Assembly (NCBI RefSeq): GCF_004139715.1
Contig: NZ_CP035544.1
Span: 372,001 to 436,000, forward strand
Length of the DNA stretch: 64,000 bases
Direction: 5' to 3'
Origin: Muriicola soli
Lineage (GTDB): Bacteria; Bacteroidota; Bacteroidia; Flavobacteriales; Flavobacteriaceae
Shown here: piece after piece, positions 45,245 through 54,283 of the stretch
Layout: the number at the start of each line of letters is the position of its first letter
How positions within the stretch are numbered: position 1 is the first letter of the stretch
The notes under the pieces: generated by a model
The model's database searches: none
Seen by the model: the letters and a program-made list of their open reading frames with translations, nothing else
What the model was told of the DNA's origin: nothing
Translations under genes and position numbers: made by a program

Positions 45245-46756
45245 ATGAATTCAGACTTGAATGTTTGTCCTGGAAGAGTATTATTTTCAATACTGCGGAA
45301 ATTCTACTTTCTCCTGGTTTCTTTATTTGTATTATCAGCTTGTAAAACAGAGGAAAAGAAACCCATAACTAATGATAACGAGCCTGCGGGAATTATTGCT
45401 TTTAACACCAATCGAGACGGAAACAAGGAGATTTATCTGATGAATGCAGAGGGTAAAAACCTCAGGAATATTACTGATCATCCGGCTATGGAATACGGCC
45501 CTTCATGGTTTCCTGACGGGAATAAAATCATTGCATATTCCAACAGAGTCGGCAATCCGGAACTTTATTATTTTGACCTGAAAAAGGACACCTTTATTCG
45601 TATAACCGAGCATCCTGCCGATGATGTCCTTCCAATGGTCTCGCCCGACGGCACACAAATCGTATTTATGAGTAATCGCAATGGGGAAAGTCGGTCTGTC
45701 TACAAAATGAAATCAGACGGATCTGAAATTAAAGCGTTAACCAACAATGCAGACTATGAAGAAAGTCCCTCCTGGTCTCCGGATGGGGCTCATATTCTCT
45801 TTACCCGCCAGTTACGGGATTTAAATGATACCACCCATGCAGCGAATGGGGAGATCTTTAGAATGAAAGCTGATGGAACCGAAGTGAAAAGAATAACTAA
45901 GAAACCCGGATATGATTCAGGCGCTGTATATTCACCCAATGGCAAACATATTGCCTTTTATGGTCCAGAGGGAGATAGTTTTGATATCTTTCTGATGGAT
46001 GAAAAAGGGAATAATATAAGGAATATAACCCGGGATACACTAGACTGTTATTCCCCTTCTTGGTCGCCGGACGCTAAATGGATCGCCTATACTGCAGGTA
46101 CCGGGAATAATTACGATATATATATTATCAATTTGGAAAACGGAGAAAAAAGACGATTGACCAATACTAAAATTCGAAACGAGTCGCCCGCTTGGGCTCC
46201 CGTTTCGGTAAAAAATAAAGAATATCAAAAAAAGCACACATATTCGAATATGAAAAAACTCATCTCTTTCTACTTATACATCAATACGCCAGTAACCCAA
46301 AAGTCTTTTTGGTCAGACCTGGTTCTGTTTATTCCCAGGTTTATCTGCGGGATGTTATTGGCTATTGATTTCGGAGCCTCCAAATTTGGGGTGCCCTGGT
46401 CACCTCCGGCTAACGAACTGGGATTATTTGAGGTAGCATATTGGTTTCCACAAGACGTTGCCCAATTTGGAGGAATCTTCGCTGTTTTTCCTGTATTTTT
46501 CGCATGGATAGCTGCTTTCAGTGAAACCATAGGTGGCTTAATGCTGGCCATCGGTTTTAAGACCAGAATTGCCGCGTTTCTCATTGTTTGTACTATGTTG
46601 GGTGCAATTTTCCTCCAGAAATGGGGAGAAGGTGTATGGGGGATGTTACCGGCTATGGGCTTTCTCTGGGTAGGAATCTACAGTCTCATCAACGGGTCAG
46701 GGAGAATTGGACTTGACTATCTTTTATCGAATGTTTTTAAATCAAAAATCGCATAG
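45245..46756 (+). CDS. PD40 (TolB-like) beta-propeller lipoprotein joined to a DoxX-type membrane domain
   Basis: As read, one 503-residue frame. Residues 1-~325 are a lipoprotein (lipobox LSAC) with TolB-like propeller repeats, each ending in a W-S/F-P-D-G type unit (YGPSWFPDGNKIIAYSNR, ESPSWSPDGAHILFTR, YSPSWSPDAKWIAYT). Residues ~336-503 are a four-helix DoxX protein beginning MKKLISFYLYINT at ATG 46250. Adding one A to the A6 run at 46210-46215 would end the first part as VSVKK-stop at 46216-46218. So this is probably two genes, with DoxX starting at 46250, and the fusion an artefact. Confidence 0.75.
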   Translation: MNSDLNVCPGRVLFSILRKFYFLLVSLFVLSACKTEEKKPITNDNEPAGIIAFNTNRDGNKEIYLMNAEGKNLRNITDHPAMEYGPSWFPDGNKIIAYSNRVGNPELYYFDLKKDTFIRITEHPADDVLPMVSPDGTQIVFMSNRNGESRSVYKMKSDGSEIKALTNNADYEESPSWSPDGAHILFTRQLRDLNDTTHAANGEIFRMKADGTEVKRITKKPGYDSGAVYSPNGKHIAFYGPEGDSFDIFLMDEKGNNIRNITRDTLDCYSPSWSPDAKWIAYTAGTGNNYDIYIINLENGEKRRLTNTKIRNESPAWAPVSVKNKEYQKKHTYSNMKKLISFYLYINTPVTQKSFWSDLVLFIPRFICGMLLAIDFGASKFGVPWSPPANELGLFEVAYWFPQDVAQFGGIFAVFPVFFAWIAAFSETIGGLMLAIGFKTRIAAFLIVCTMLGAIFLQKWGEGVWGMLPAMGFLWVGIYSLINGSGRIGLDYLLSNVFKSKIA

Positions 46757-46809
46757 AGAAAATAGGATGCCTGAATGGGCGAACTAATCAATATTAATTA
46801 CTGCACCTT

Positions 46810-48477
46810 ATGACTGATATACAAATTGCACAAAGCGTCAAGGAAAAACACATCAGAGAAATTGCGGAAATTTTAAATATACCGGAGAAGGATCTTGAAT
46901 ATTACGGGTCTAACAAAGCGAAATTGCCCTTAGATCTTATTGATGAGAAAGCCGTAGCCAAGGGAAATCTGATCCTGGTGACTGCCATAACACCTACTCC
47001 GGCAGGGGAGGGCAAGACCACAACTTCCATAGGCCTTGGGGATGCCCTGAACCTCAGGAACAAAAAGACAGTGATCGTATTACGCGAACCGAGTTTGGGT
47101 CCGGTTTTTGGCATTAAAGGAGGCGCCGCCGGAGGAGGATGGAGTCAGGTAATACCCATGGTAGATATCAATCTGCATTTTACAGGTGACTTTCACGCCA
47201 TCGAGAAAGCGAATAACCTCCTCGCAGCACTTATCGATAATAACATCCAGAGTAATTCCCGTAACCTTGGAATCGATCCCCGAACTGTGATATGGAAGCG
47301 CTGTATGGATATGAATGACAGGGGCCTTCGTAACATTGTAGCCGCTCTTGGTGGTAAAGCGGGGGGAATTCCAAGAGAAACGGGCTTTAATATAACAGCG
47401 GCTTCTGAGATTATGGCTATACTCTGTTTGAGCAAAAACCTTGAAGATCTGCAGGAAAAATGCGGTAATATATACATCGGGAACACCTGGGTTGGAAAAC
47501 CTGTTTACGCCAGGGACCTCAGGGCAGAAGGAGCCATGACTGTTTTGTTAAAGGATGCGATAAAGCCAAATCTCGTTCAGACCCTTGAAGGTAATCCGGC
47601 TATTATCCACGGAGGACCATTTGCCAATATTGCACAGGGGACCAATTCTATTTTGGGTACTAAAATGGGCCTTAGCCTAGGAGATTACGTAGTAACAGAG
47701 GCAGGTTTTGGCGCGGATCTTGGAGCAGAGAAATTTCTGAATATAAAATGCCGTCAGGCAGGCCTGTCCCCCAAGGCGGTTGTGCTGGTAGCGACCATCC
47801 GTGCTTTGAAATACCATGGAGGAAATCCTATCGACCAATTAACTCAGGAAGATGTAGAAGCACTTAAGGCGGGGATGCCCAACCTGGAAAGACACGTTAA
47901 AAGCCTGCAAAGCTTTGGGATTCCGGTAGTAGTCTCTGTAAATGCATTCAGTAGTGATACTGATAATGAGAAAAATGCACTTCTGGAACATTGCAAAAAA
48001 CTCGGTGTGCCTGCAGCTTTGAGTTACGGCTGGGCAGAAGGGGGCAAAGGCTGTGTGGATCTTGCGGACCTTGTAGTGGAAGCAGCAGCGAGCTGCAAAA
48101 CTACCTTCACGCCCACCTACAGTCTCGACGATTCCATCCGTACGAAAATGGAGAAAATATGCAGTACTATCTACGGAGCTAAGAATGTGATTCTGACCAA
48201 TAAAGCCATTGCGCAGATGAAGCGCTTTGAGAAGATGGGGTATGGAGATCTTCCCGTTTGCATAGCCAAAACGCAAAAAAGCCTCAGTGATGATGAAAAG
48301 AAATTGGGCAGGCCGGAGAATTTCAACATCAATATCCGAGAGTTTGAAATCGCAACCGGAGCTGGATTTATAGTTCCCATTGCCGGGAATATTCTCCGAA
48401 TGCCCGGATTGCCCGCAACCCCCTCTGCAGAATACATTTCAATTGATAAAAACGAGACCATCACTGGTCTATTCTAA
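46810..48477 (+). CDS. fhs: Formate-tetrahydrofolate ligase
   Basis: ATP-dependent formation of 10-formyl-THF from formate, feeding one-carbon metabolism together with MetF and MetH in this window. 555 residues, full length. ATP site TAITPTPAGEGKTTTSIGLGDAL, REPSLGPVFGIKGGAAGGG, FTGDFHAIEKANNLLAALID, and GIPRETGFNITAASEIMAILCL. Uses ATG 46810. Confidence 0.96.
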   Translation: MTDIQIAQSVKEKHIREIAEILNIPEKDLEYYGSNKAKLPLDLIDEKAVAKGNLILVTAITPTPAGEGKTTTSIGLGDALNLRNKKTVIVLREPSLGPVFGIKGGAAGGGWSQVIPMVDINLHFTGDFHAIEKANNLLAALIDNNIQSNSRNLGIDPRTVIWKRCMDMNDRGLRNIVAALGGKAGGIPRETGFNITAASEIMAILCLSKNLEDLQEKCGNIYIGNTWVGKPVYARDLRAEGAMTVLLKDAIKPNLVQTLEGNPAIIHGGPFANIAQGTNSILGTKMGLSLGDYVVTEAGFGADLGAEKFLNIKCRQAGLSPKAVVLVATIRALKYHGGNPIDQLTQEDVEALKAGMPNLERHVKSLQSFGIPVVVSVNAFSSDTDNEKNALLEHCKKLGVPAALSYGWAEGGKGCVDLADLVVEAAASCKTTFTPTYSLDDSIRTKMEKICSTIYGAKNVILTNKAIAQMKRFEKMGYGDLPVCIAKTQKSLSDDEKKLGRPENFNINIREFEIATGAGFIVPIAGNILRMPGLPATPSAEYISIDKNETITGLF

Positions 48478-48487
48478 TCCTTATAAT

Positions 48488-49426
48488 ATGAATATTCGAA
48501 ATCTAGTAGCCCTGATCTTTCTATGTGCAAGCACTTTTGTATGTGCACAAGTTGATGAAGAAGTGGAAATTACAACCGAAACGGGCACGCTTAAAGGTGC
48601 TTTAATGGTCCCTGAAGGCGAAGGCACATTTCCTGTGGTGATGATCATAGCTGGTTCGGGACCAACAGACCGCAATGGAAATAATGCAGCAATGACCAAC
48701 AATTCACTCCAATTACTGGCCGAAGGTCTATATGATAACGATATAGCCAGTCTGCGTTTTGATAAAAGAGGAGTGGCGGCAAGTGTTTCTGCCATGACCG
48801 GTGAAGAAGATCTTCGGTTTGAAACCTATATTGAGGACGCCGAATCCTGGGGTGAATACTTAAAAGGAGATCCCAGATTCGATGAATTAGTGGTTATGGG
48901 GCATAGCGAGGGATCGTTGATTGGAATGATTGCAGCCAAAAGAATGGAAGCGGATAAGTTTATTTCTATCGCAGGAGTTGGAAGACCTGCCGCAGATATC
49001 CTGAGGGAACAACTAAGTGTCCAGCCTCCCGGGGTTACGGCAATGACTGATCCCATCATAGAATCCCTTGAAAGGGGAGAGACCGTAGATTCGGTAAATC
49101 CCATGCTTAATGTCCTTTTCAGACCCAGCGTACAACCTTATCTGATTTCTTGGTTTAAGTACGACCCTGCCCAGGCAATCGCGGCACTAAATGTCCCCGT
49201 CCTTATCCTTCAGGGGACCACAGACATACAGGTAAAGATAAAAGATGCCGAAATGCTGGCTAGCGCAAATCCTGATGCAGAGAAGGTCATTTTTGATGGA
49301 ATGAACCACGTCCTAAAAGAGGCTCCAATAGATCGGATGGAAAATATGAAGACTTATAATGACCCTTCTCTTCCGCTTATGGTTGGGCTGGTAGAGGCTA
49401 TAATTGACTTTATTGGGGAAAACTAA
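48488..49426 (+). CDS. Alpha/beta hydrolase, secreted
   Basis: 312 residues. Signal peptide MNIRNLVALIFLCASTFVCAQ; ATG 48488 is preferred to an upstream in-frame start inside fhs. Nucleophile elbow VVMGHSEGSLIGMIAA, a GSGPTDRNGNN oxyanion loop near the N-terminus, and FDGMNHVLKEAP with the catalytic histidine. Such proteins act as peptidases or esterases; substrate unknown. 10 bases after fhs and 2 bases before another hydrolase. Confidence 0.85.
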   Translation: MNIRNLVALIFLCASTFVCAQVDEEVEITTETGTLKGALMVPEGEGTFPVVMIIAGSGPTDRNGNNAAMTNNSLQLLAEGLYDNDIASLRFDKRGVAASVSAMTGEEDLRFETYIEDAESWGEYLKGDPRFDELVVMGHSEGSLIGMIAAKRMEADKFISIAGVGRPAADILREQLSVQPPGVTAMTDPIIESLERGETVDSVNPMLNVLFRPSVQPYLISWFKYDPAQAIAALNVPVLILQGTTDIQVKIKDAEMLASANPDAEKVIFDGMNHVLKEAPIDRMENMKTYNDPSLPLMVGLVEAIIDFIGEN

Positions 49427-49428
49427 AA

Positions 49429-50538
49429 ATGATGATACGGATGAATAAAATACCGTTTTATGTGCTATTTGCTCTTGTATCCATCCAAGTTTACCCTCAG
49501 GCAGATACAGTAAAACTAATGGCCGAAAGCGGGCCATTCGCGGTAGGTACTATGACTTACGAATGGACAGACGCGAGTCGTTTTGCGAATTACACTACTC
49601 ATTCTGAAGATAAAAGGACGCTGGTGGCCCAAATATGGTATCCGGCAGCGGTTGGGGATTCAGATAGGCTAGCGCCCTACAACGCTATTTCAAAAGACTA
49701 TCAGAAAGTCGTTGGACACAGCTTCTCCAGGCCGGCGTTTCACCCATCAGTTCAAAATACCAACCTTATCCTATTAGCTCCCGGGCGGGGCACAGAGCGG
49801 TTTTTATATACCACCTTATCCGAAGACCTAGCCAGTTACGGATTTGTGGTGGTTTCTGTTGATATGCCCATGATCGGATATACCATATTTGGAGATGGTT
49901 CAATAATCAAGCCCTCGGCCGAATTTCAACCTCCACCGGGAATGATGGGAGGACCGTATGAAAAGGTGGATGAATTTTTTGAAGCACCTACAAAAATGGG
50001 AGTACTCGACCTACAATTTGTTTACGAACAACTCAAAGATTTAAATGAAGCTGATCCCAATCAGCGATTTACCGGAAAACTGGATCTTGACGCTATTGGA
50101 ATTTTTGGCCATTCTTTAGGAGGCAGGATTGCAGGGAAGTATACTTCAGATAATAACCATGTGAAAGCTTATGCGGCCATGGAAGGAATTCCGCCCAGAG
50201 TTGTCCGGTATCAAGGGTTGATCAATATTCCCACGGCCATGCTGTGCAGCCGGGATACCTTTCCCTACGCAGAAAAGAATTACAACAGTTTTATTCAAAA
50301 TGCTCCTTCTCCTGTTTATAAGGTGATCATGGATCAATTTGGTCACAACTCAGTTACCGATAACCCATTTATCTATCCTGAGAGTTTCAGCTACCCTATC
50401 GATCCGCAATTAGCCCTGGAAATCAGTCGGAAGCTTATCACCGGATATTTTGTTATGCAACTCAGAGGGGAAGGGGATCTGAAAAAAGACCTTGAAGGCA
50501 TCGAACAACTTATCATTACAAAACATTCCAATGAATAG
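49429..50538 (+). CDS. Alpha/beta hydrolase, PAF acetylhydrolase-like
   Basis: 369 residues with a signal-like N-terminus (MNKIPFYVLFALVSIQVYPQ after MMIR; ATG 49441 is an alternative start). Nucleophile in IGIFGHSLGGRIAGKY, an early VAQIWYPA, and FGHNSVTD with a histidine. The pattern is that of the platelet-activating-factor acetylhydrolase / dienelactone-like family. Substrate unknown. Its stop overlaps the penicillin acylase gene start. Confidence 0.8.
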   Translation: MMIRMNKIPFYVLFALVSIQVYPQADTVKLMAESGPFAVGTMTYEWTDASRFANYTTHSEDKRTLVAQIWYPAAVGDSDRLAPYNAISKDYQKVVGHSFSRPAFHPSVQNTNLILLAPGRGTERFLYTTLSEDLASYGFVVVSVDMPMIGYTIFGDGSIIKPSAEFQPPPGMMGGPYEKVDEFFEAPTKMGVLDLQFVYEQLKDLNEADPNQRFTGKLDLDAIGIFGHSLGGRIAGKYTSDNNHVKAYAAMEGIPPRVVRYQGLINIPTAMLCSRDTFPYAEKNYNSFIQNAPSPVYKVIMDQFGHNSVTDNPFIYPESFSYPIDPQLALEISRKLITGYFVMQLRGEGDLKKDLEGIEQLIITKHSNE

Positions 50539-52969
50539 AATTTTAGGAAGTCGGACTTTTCAGAATCCATATTTTTACAGGACTTGCATTATGGTCACAG
50601 GGTATTTTATAATCAGCCTGCTACTTTCCTGTACGTCGAATCCTGAAGAACAACTCAGTTTGGTTGGACTTGAAGAGCCTGTGGAGATCATCAGGGATAA
50701 ATGGGGCATTAATCACATTTATGCTGCCAATGAACACGACCTCTTTTTTGCACAGGGATATGCAGCTGCCAGAGACCGTTTGTTTCAGTTTGAAATATGG
50801 CGAAGGCAGGCCACGGGTACCGTAGCTGAAATCCTTGGCCAACGCGAGCTAAAAAGGGACATCGGTACGCGGCTCTTTAAATACAGAGGGGACATGACCC
50901 GTGAAATGAACCACTATCATGATCGCGGAGCAGCAATCATAACTGCTTATACCGAGGGGGTAAACGCATATATTGAAGAGGCCTTAAAGAATCCGCAATC
51001 CCTGCCTGTTGAATTCCACATGCTGGATATTCTCCCTCAAAAATGGACTCCGGATGTGGTAATTTCAAGGCATCAGGGGCTTTTGGGAAATATTGGAGCT
51101 GAGCTCGAGATCGGGATGGCAGTAAATCTATTAGGTGTTGAAAAGGTAAAGGAACTTTATTGGTTTCATCCTAAGGATCCCATTCTGGAAATGGATGCGG
51201 CTTTGGATCCTTCCCTGCTCAAAGAAGACATTTTGGAGCTTTATTACGCTTACCGGAAGTCGGTGCGATTCACTCCAAATGATGTTGTTGCGTCTTATAG
51301 AGGAAAAAATAGTGCCTCCCTTTATGAAGAACAGCTTAACGGTTTTCGGGATTCTCTTTCGATCGGAAGTAACAATTGGGTATTGAGTGGAGAAATGACG
51401 GTTGATGGCCAGGCGCTAATGGCCAATGATCCTCACAGGACAATTGCCGTTCCTTCCCTCAGATATATGGCACACCTGGTTGCACCGGGCTGGAATGTGA
51501 TAGGAGGGGGTGAGCCCGAAATTCCGGGAATTTCCATTGGGCATAATGAGTACGGTGCCTGGGGACTCACCGTTTTCAGGACCGATGGTGAAGACCTTTA
51601 CGTATATGATCTCAATCCTGAGAATCTGGAGGAATATAAGTACCAGGGCAAATGGGAGGCCATGAGTTCGATTTTAGAATCTATCCCCGTAAAAGACTCC
51701 GAGACTGTTCAGGTGAGTTTGAAGTATACCAGGCATGGCCCCGTGACTTTTATAGACAGTGTGAATCTGAAGGCTTATGCAGTGAGATGTGCCTGGTTAG
51801 AGCCCGGAGGATCCCCATATTTGGCTTCCTTGCGCATGGATCAGGCAAAGAGTTGGGACGAATTCCGCGAAGCTTGCAATTACAGCCACATTCCCGGAGA
51901 GAATATGGTCTGGGCTGACAAGGAGGGCACTATTGGATGGCAAGCGGTTGGAATAGCACCTTTGAGAAGGAATTTTAGTGGTCTGGTGCCTGTCCCCGGG
52001 GACGGGCGGTATGAATGGGACGGATATCTTCCCATTGTTGACAAACCCCATGAAGTAAATCCCGAGCGGGGATATATCGCTACGGCAAATCAAAATGTGA
52101 CCCCTGCCAACTACGATCAATGGGATGCCATTGGTTTTTCCTGGTCTGATCCCTATCGGGGAGATCGGATTGATGAGGTACTCAGTTCAGGAGGTAAATT
52201 TAATTTGGAAGCAATGAAAGCCCTTCAGGTAGATTGTGTTTCCTTACCGGCAAGGATACTGGTGCCGCTTCTGTCTGAACTCTCTTTGCAGGGTAAATAT
52301 AAAGAGGCACTTGATTTGCTCACTACCTGGGATTGCCAACTCTTGCAGGGAAGTGTAGAAGCCGGAATTTACGTGGCATTCGAAAAACAGTTAAAGAGGT
52401 TGGCCGAGGAGAAATTTATCCCGGAGAAGGCAAAAGGCATCATTGAAGATTTACAAATGAAAAGGATTCTAGATTGGATCATCAACCCAGAGTCTGTATT
52501 TGGCCCCGATGCAGAAGGGGAGAGGAATGCTCTATTGGAAGAGGCCTTTGTCAATGGAATTCAATCTTTAGAGAATGAACTGGGTTATAATATGAAGGAG
52601 TGGATTTATGGGCAACCAAAATACAAACACACGTATATGATTCACCCTCTGGCAAATGCGGTGAGCCCAAATTGGGCAGATTCACTAAACCTGGGTCCCC
52701 TACCTCGCGGCGGGAACGGTTATACTCCGGGTTCTACCGGGAACAATGATAGGCAAAGCAGCGGGGCTTCCTTCAGGATGATTGTGCCAACAGGAAACTG
52801 GGATCAGGCTGTGGGTACAAACAGTCCTGGTCAGTCAGGAGATCCGGAGAGTCCATTCTATGACAACTTGTTTACTTCCTGGGCAAAAGATGAGTATTTT
52901 CCGGTCTATTTTTCCCGAGCTAAAATCGATTCTGTCGCGGCAGATCGCCTGACACTGGTACCGGATTGA
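50531..52969 (+). CDS. Penicillin acylase family protein, lipoprotein
   Basis: 812 residues of the N-terminal-nucleophile amidohydrolase family (penicillin G acylase, acyl-homoserine lactone acylase). Lipobox LLLSC at the end of the signal. Alpha-chain segment RDKWGINHIYAANEHDLFFAQGY; predicted self-cleavage before Ser280 in SIGSNNWVLSG; oxyanion region LMANDPHR; QSGDPESPFYDNL-type end. ATG 50531 gives a basic n-region; 50591 is possible. Substrate may be antibiotics, lipopeptides or quorum signals; unproven. Convergent with gldA, 17 bases apart. Confidence 0.88.
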   Translation: MNRILGSRTFQNPYFYRTCIMVTGYFIISLLLSCTSNPEEQLSLVGLEEPVEIIRDKWGINHIYAANEHDLFFAQGYAAARDRLFQFEIWRRQATGTVAEILGQRELKRDIGTRLFKYRGDMTREMNHYHDRGAAIITAYTEGVNAYIEEALKNPQSLPVEFHMLDILPQKWTPDVVISRHQGLLGNIGAELEIGMAVNLLGVEKVKELYWFHPKDPILEMDAALDPSLLKEDILELYYAYRKSVRFTPNDVVASYRGKNSASLYEEQLNGFRDSLSIGSNNWVLSGEMTVDGQALMANDPHRTIAVPSLRYMAHLVAPGWNVIGGGEPEIPGISIGHNEYGAWGLTVFRTDGEDLYVYDLNPENLEEYKYQGKWEAMSSILESIPVKDSETVQVSLKYTRHGPVTFIDSVNLKAYAVRCAWLEPGGSPYLASLRMDQAKSWDEFREACNYSHIPGENMVWADKEGTIGWQAVGIAPLRRNFSGLVPVPGDGRYEWDGYLPIVDKPHEVNPERGYIATANQNVTPANYDQWDAIGFSWSDPYRGDRIDEVLSSGGKFNLEAMKALQVDCVSLPARILVPLLSELSLQGKYKEALDLLTTWDCQLLQGSVEAGIYVAFEKQLKRLAEEKFIPEKAKGIIEDLQMKRILDWIINPESVFGPDAEGERNALLEEAFVNGIQSLENELGYNMKEWIYGQPKYKHTYMIHPLANAVSPNWADSLNLGPLPRGGNGYTPGSTGNNDRQSSGASFRMIVPTGNWDQAVGTNSPGQSGDPESPFYDNLFTSWAKDEYFPVYFSRAKIDSVAADRLTLVPD

Positions 52970-52986
52970 TATTTCAACACTGGGGA

Positions 52987-53883
52987 TCAGGCCCTGGTGA
53001 GTTCTGTAAACAGGCTTTCCAGGTTTTTATTCTTCCGGCTCAATTGAAGTGTTTTCAGCTTGTTGTCATGGGCGAAGTCGAAAACCACCGCTCTCATATC
53101 TTTTTCATGCTTAAAGGTGATCTCATAGACAAATCCAACGGTGTTTTTTACATGGGTAACATGGGGAAGTTTTTTTAAAAAAGCTTCTTCCACCCTGTAA
53201 TCAAATTCCACTTCAATGATCTGTTCGGTACCTGCCCGTAGTGCCGAGAGTTTCTGATCGGCTACAAGAACTCCTTTATTTATGATCAGCACGCGGTCGC
53301 ACACCGCTTCCACTTCTTTCATGATATGAGTGGAAAGGAATACGGTTCTTTCTTTGCCTAGTTCCCTGATGAGTTTTCGTATTTCGAGGAGTTGGTTGGG
53401 GTCTAATCCGGTAGTGGGCTCATCCAGGATAAGTACCTCGGGTTGGTGAACCAAAGCTGCAGCAAGTCCTACGCGTTGCCTGTAGCCTTTGGATAGCTGT
53501 GAAATCTTTTTGTGGGCCTCTTTTTCCAGGCCCACCTGGGTGATTACGGAGTTTACGGAATCCTTGGAAAATGACTGTAATTCTGCTATAAAATTCAGGT
53601 ATTCCCTTACGTACATTTCCAGGTAGAGGGGGTTGTTTTCGGGTAGATAACCAATACAGCGCTGTACTTTCCTAGCTTCGGAATTAACATTATGTTCGTT
53701 GACCCATGCTTCTCCCTTATCGGCATTGAGATAAGTAGTGAGAATCTTCATCATTGTAGACTTTCCTGCACCATTAGGGCCGAGGAAACCAACAATCTCC
53801 CCTTTATTAACACTGAAGGAGATATTATCTAAGGCAAGATGCCCGCTGTATGCTTTACTGAGGTTTTCGACGCGAATCGACAT
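52987..53883 (-). CDS. gldA: Gliding motility ABC transporter ATP-binding protein
   Basis: ATPase of the GldAFG transporter required for gliding in flavobacteria. 298 residues. Walker A GPNGAGKST (residues 35-43), signature LSKGYRQRVGLAAAL, Walker B VLILDEPTTGLDPNQL and the switch histidine in FLSTHIMKEVE. The GldF and GldG membrane components are not in the window. The C-terminal RKNKNLESLFTELTRA end is typical of GldA. Identification rests on overall likeness, not on an alignment. Confidence 0.88.
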   Translation of the reverse strand: MSIRVENLSKAYSGHLALDNISFSVNKGEIVGFLGPNGAGKSTMMKILTTYLNADKGEAWVNEHNVNSEARKVQRCIGYLPENNPLYLEMYVREYLNFIAELQSFSKDSVNSVITQVGLEKEAHKKISQLSKGYRQRVGLAAALVHQPEVLILDEPTTGLDPNQLLEIRKLIRELGKERTVFLSTHIMKEVEAVCDRVLIINKGVLVADQKLSALRAGTEQIIEVEFDYRVEEAFLKKLPHVTHVKNTVGFVYEITFKHEKDMRAVVFDFAHDNKLKTLQLSRKNKNLESLFTELTRA

Positions 53884-54150
53884 AAATAGCCCTTTTAAGG
53901 CATAAAAGTAAGGAATGTCTCTAAAAATTGAGCGGCCTTAGTAGTCCTAAATTCAACAAATTATTGCCTGGGTAACTTTTTAGATGAAGCCGATTTGTGG
54001 AGAAGGATTAGAGAATTCTCAGAATATGATGAGCTTTGAAAAATAATTCGCAGTTTTAAAACGAATATTGCAGACATCAAAAAAAATAAACACTAAAGGG
54101 TCTATTTTTCATTTTAATAATTACCTTAGCCTCAGTTTTATAAGAAAATC

Positions 54151-54219
54151 ATGCATAACAACTTCTGGAACGGTTTCTATTTTTACTTCTTTTTTCAAAG
54201 AGGCAAGGGACTGTTGTAG
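54151..54219 (+). CDS. Putative pheA leader peptide
   Basis: A 22-codon frame, ATG to TAG: MHNNFWNGFYFYFFFQRGKGLL. Residues 5-15 contain nine aromatic residues (six Phe, two Tyr, one Trp). It lies just upstream of pheA and is followed by a hairpin with nine T, the expected arrangement of a ribosome-mediated attenuator. It is unlikely to have an independent cellular job; its translation speed senses charged Phe-tRNA. A 7-of-8 promoter match (TATTTTTC, 54103) is 48 bases upstream. Confidence 0.88.
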   Translation: MHNNFWNGFYFYFFFQRGKGLL

Positions 54220-54273
54220 ATTAGTGTTAAACCATATAAAAGCAAGTCCCGTTAAAACCGGGGCTTTTTTTTT
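54207..54273 (+). terminator. Attenuator: antiterminator arm and terminator before pheA
   Basis: AAGTCCCG (54244-54251) and CGGGGCTT (54259-54266) form an 8-bp hairpin followed by nine T (54265-54273). GGGACT (54207-54212), at codons 19-21 of the leader peptide, is the exact complement of AGTCCC in the left arm and could form the antiterminator. A ribosome that finishes the leader would cover GGGACT and let the terminator form; one stalled on the Phe codons would not. Confidence 0.85.
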
Positions 54274-54283
54274 GAACAAAAAG

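Noticed and set aside
54068-54283. N-terminal extension of PheA running through the leader
   Set aside because: It would cross the terminator and the aromatic leader, and the family starts at VRKRIAIQGIKGS.
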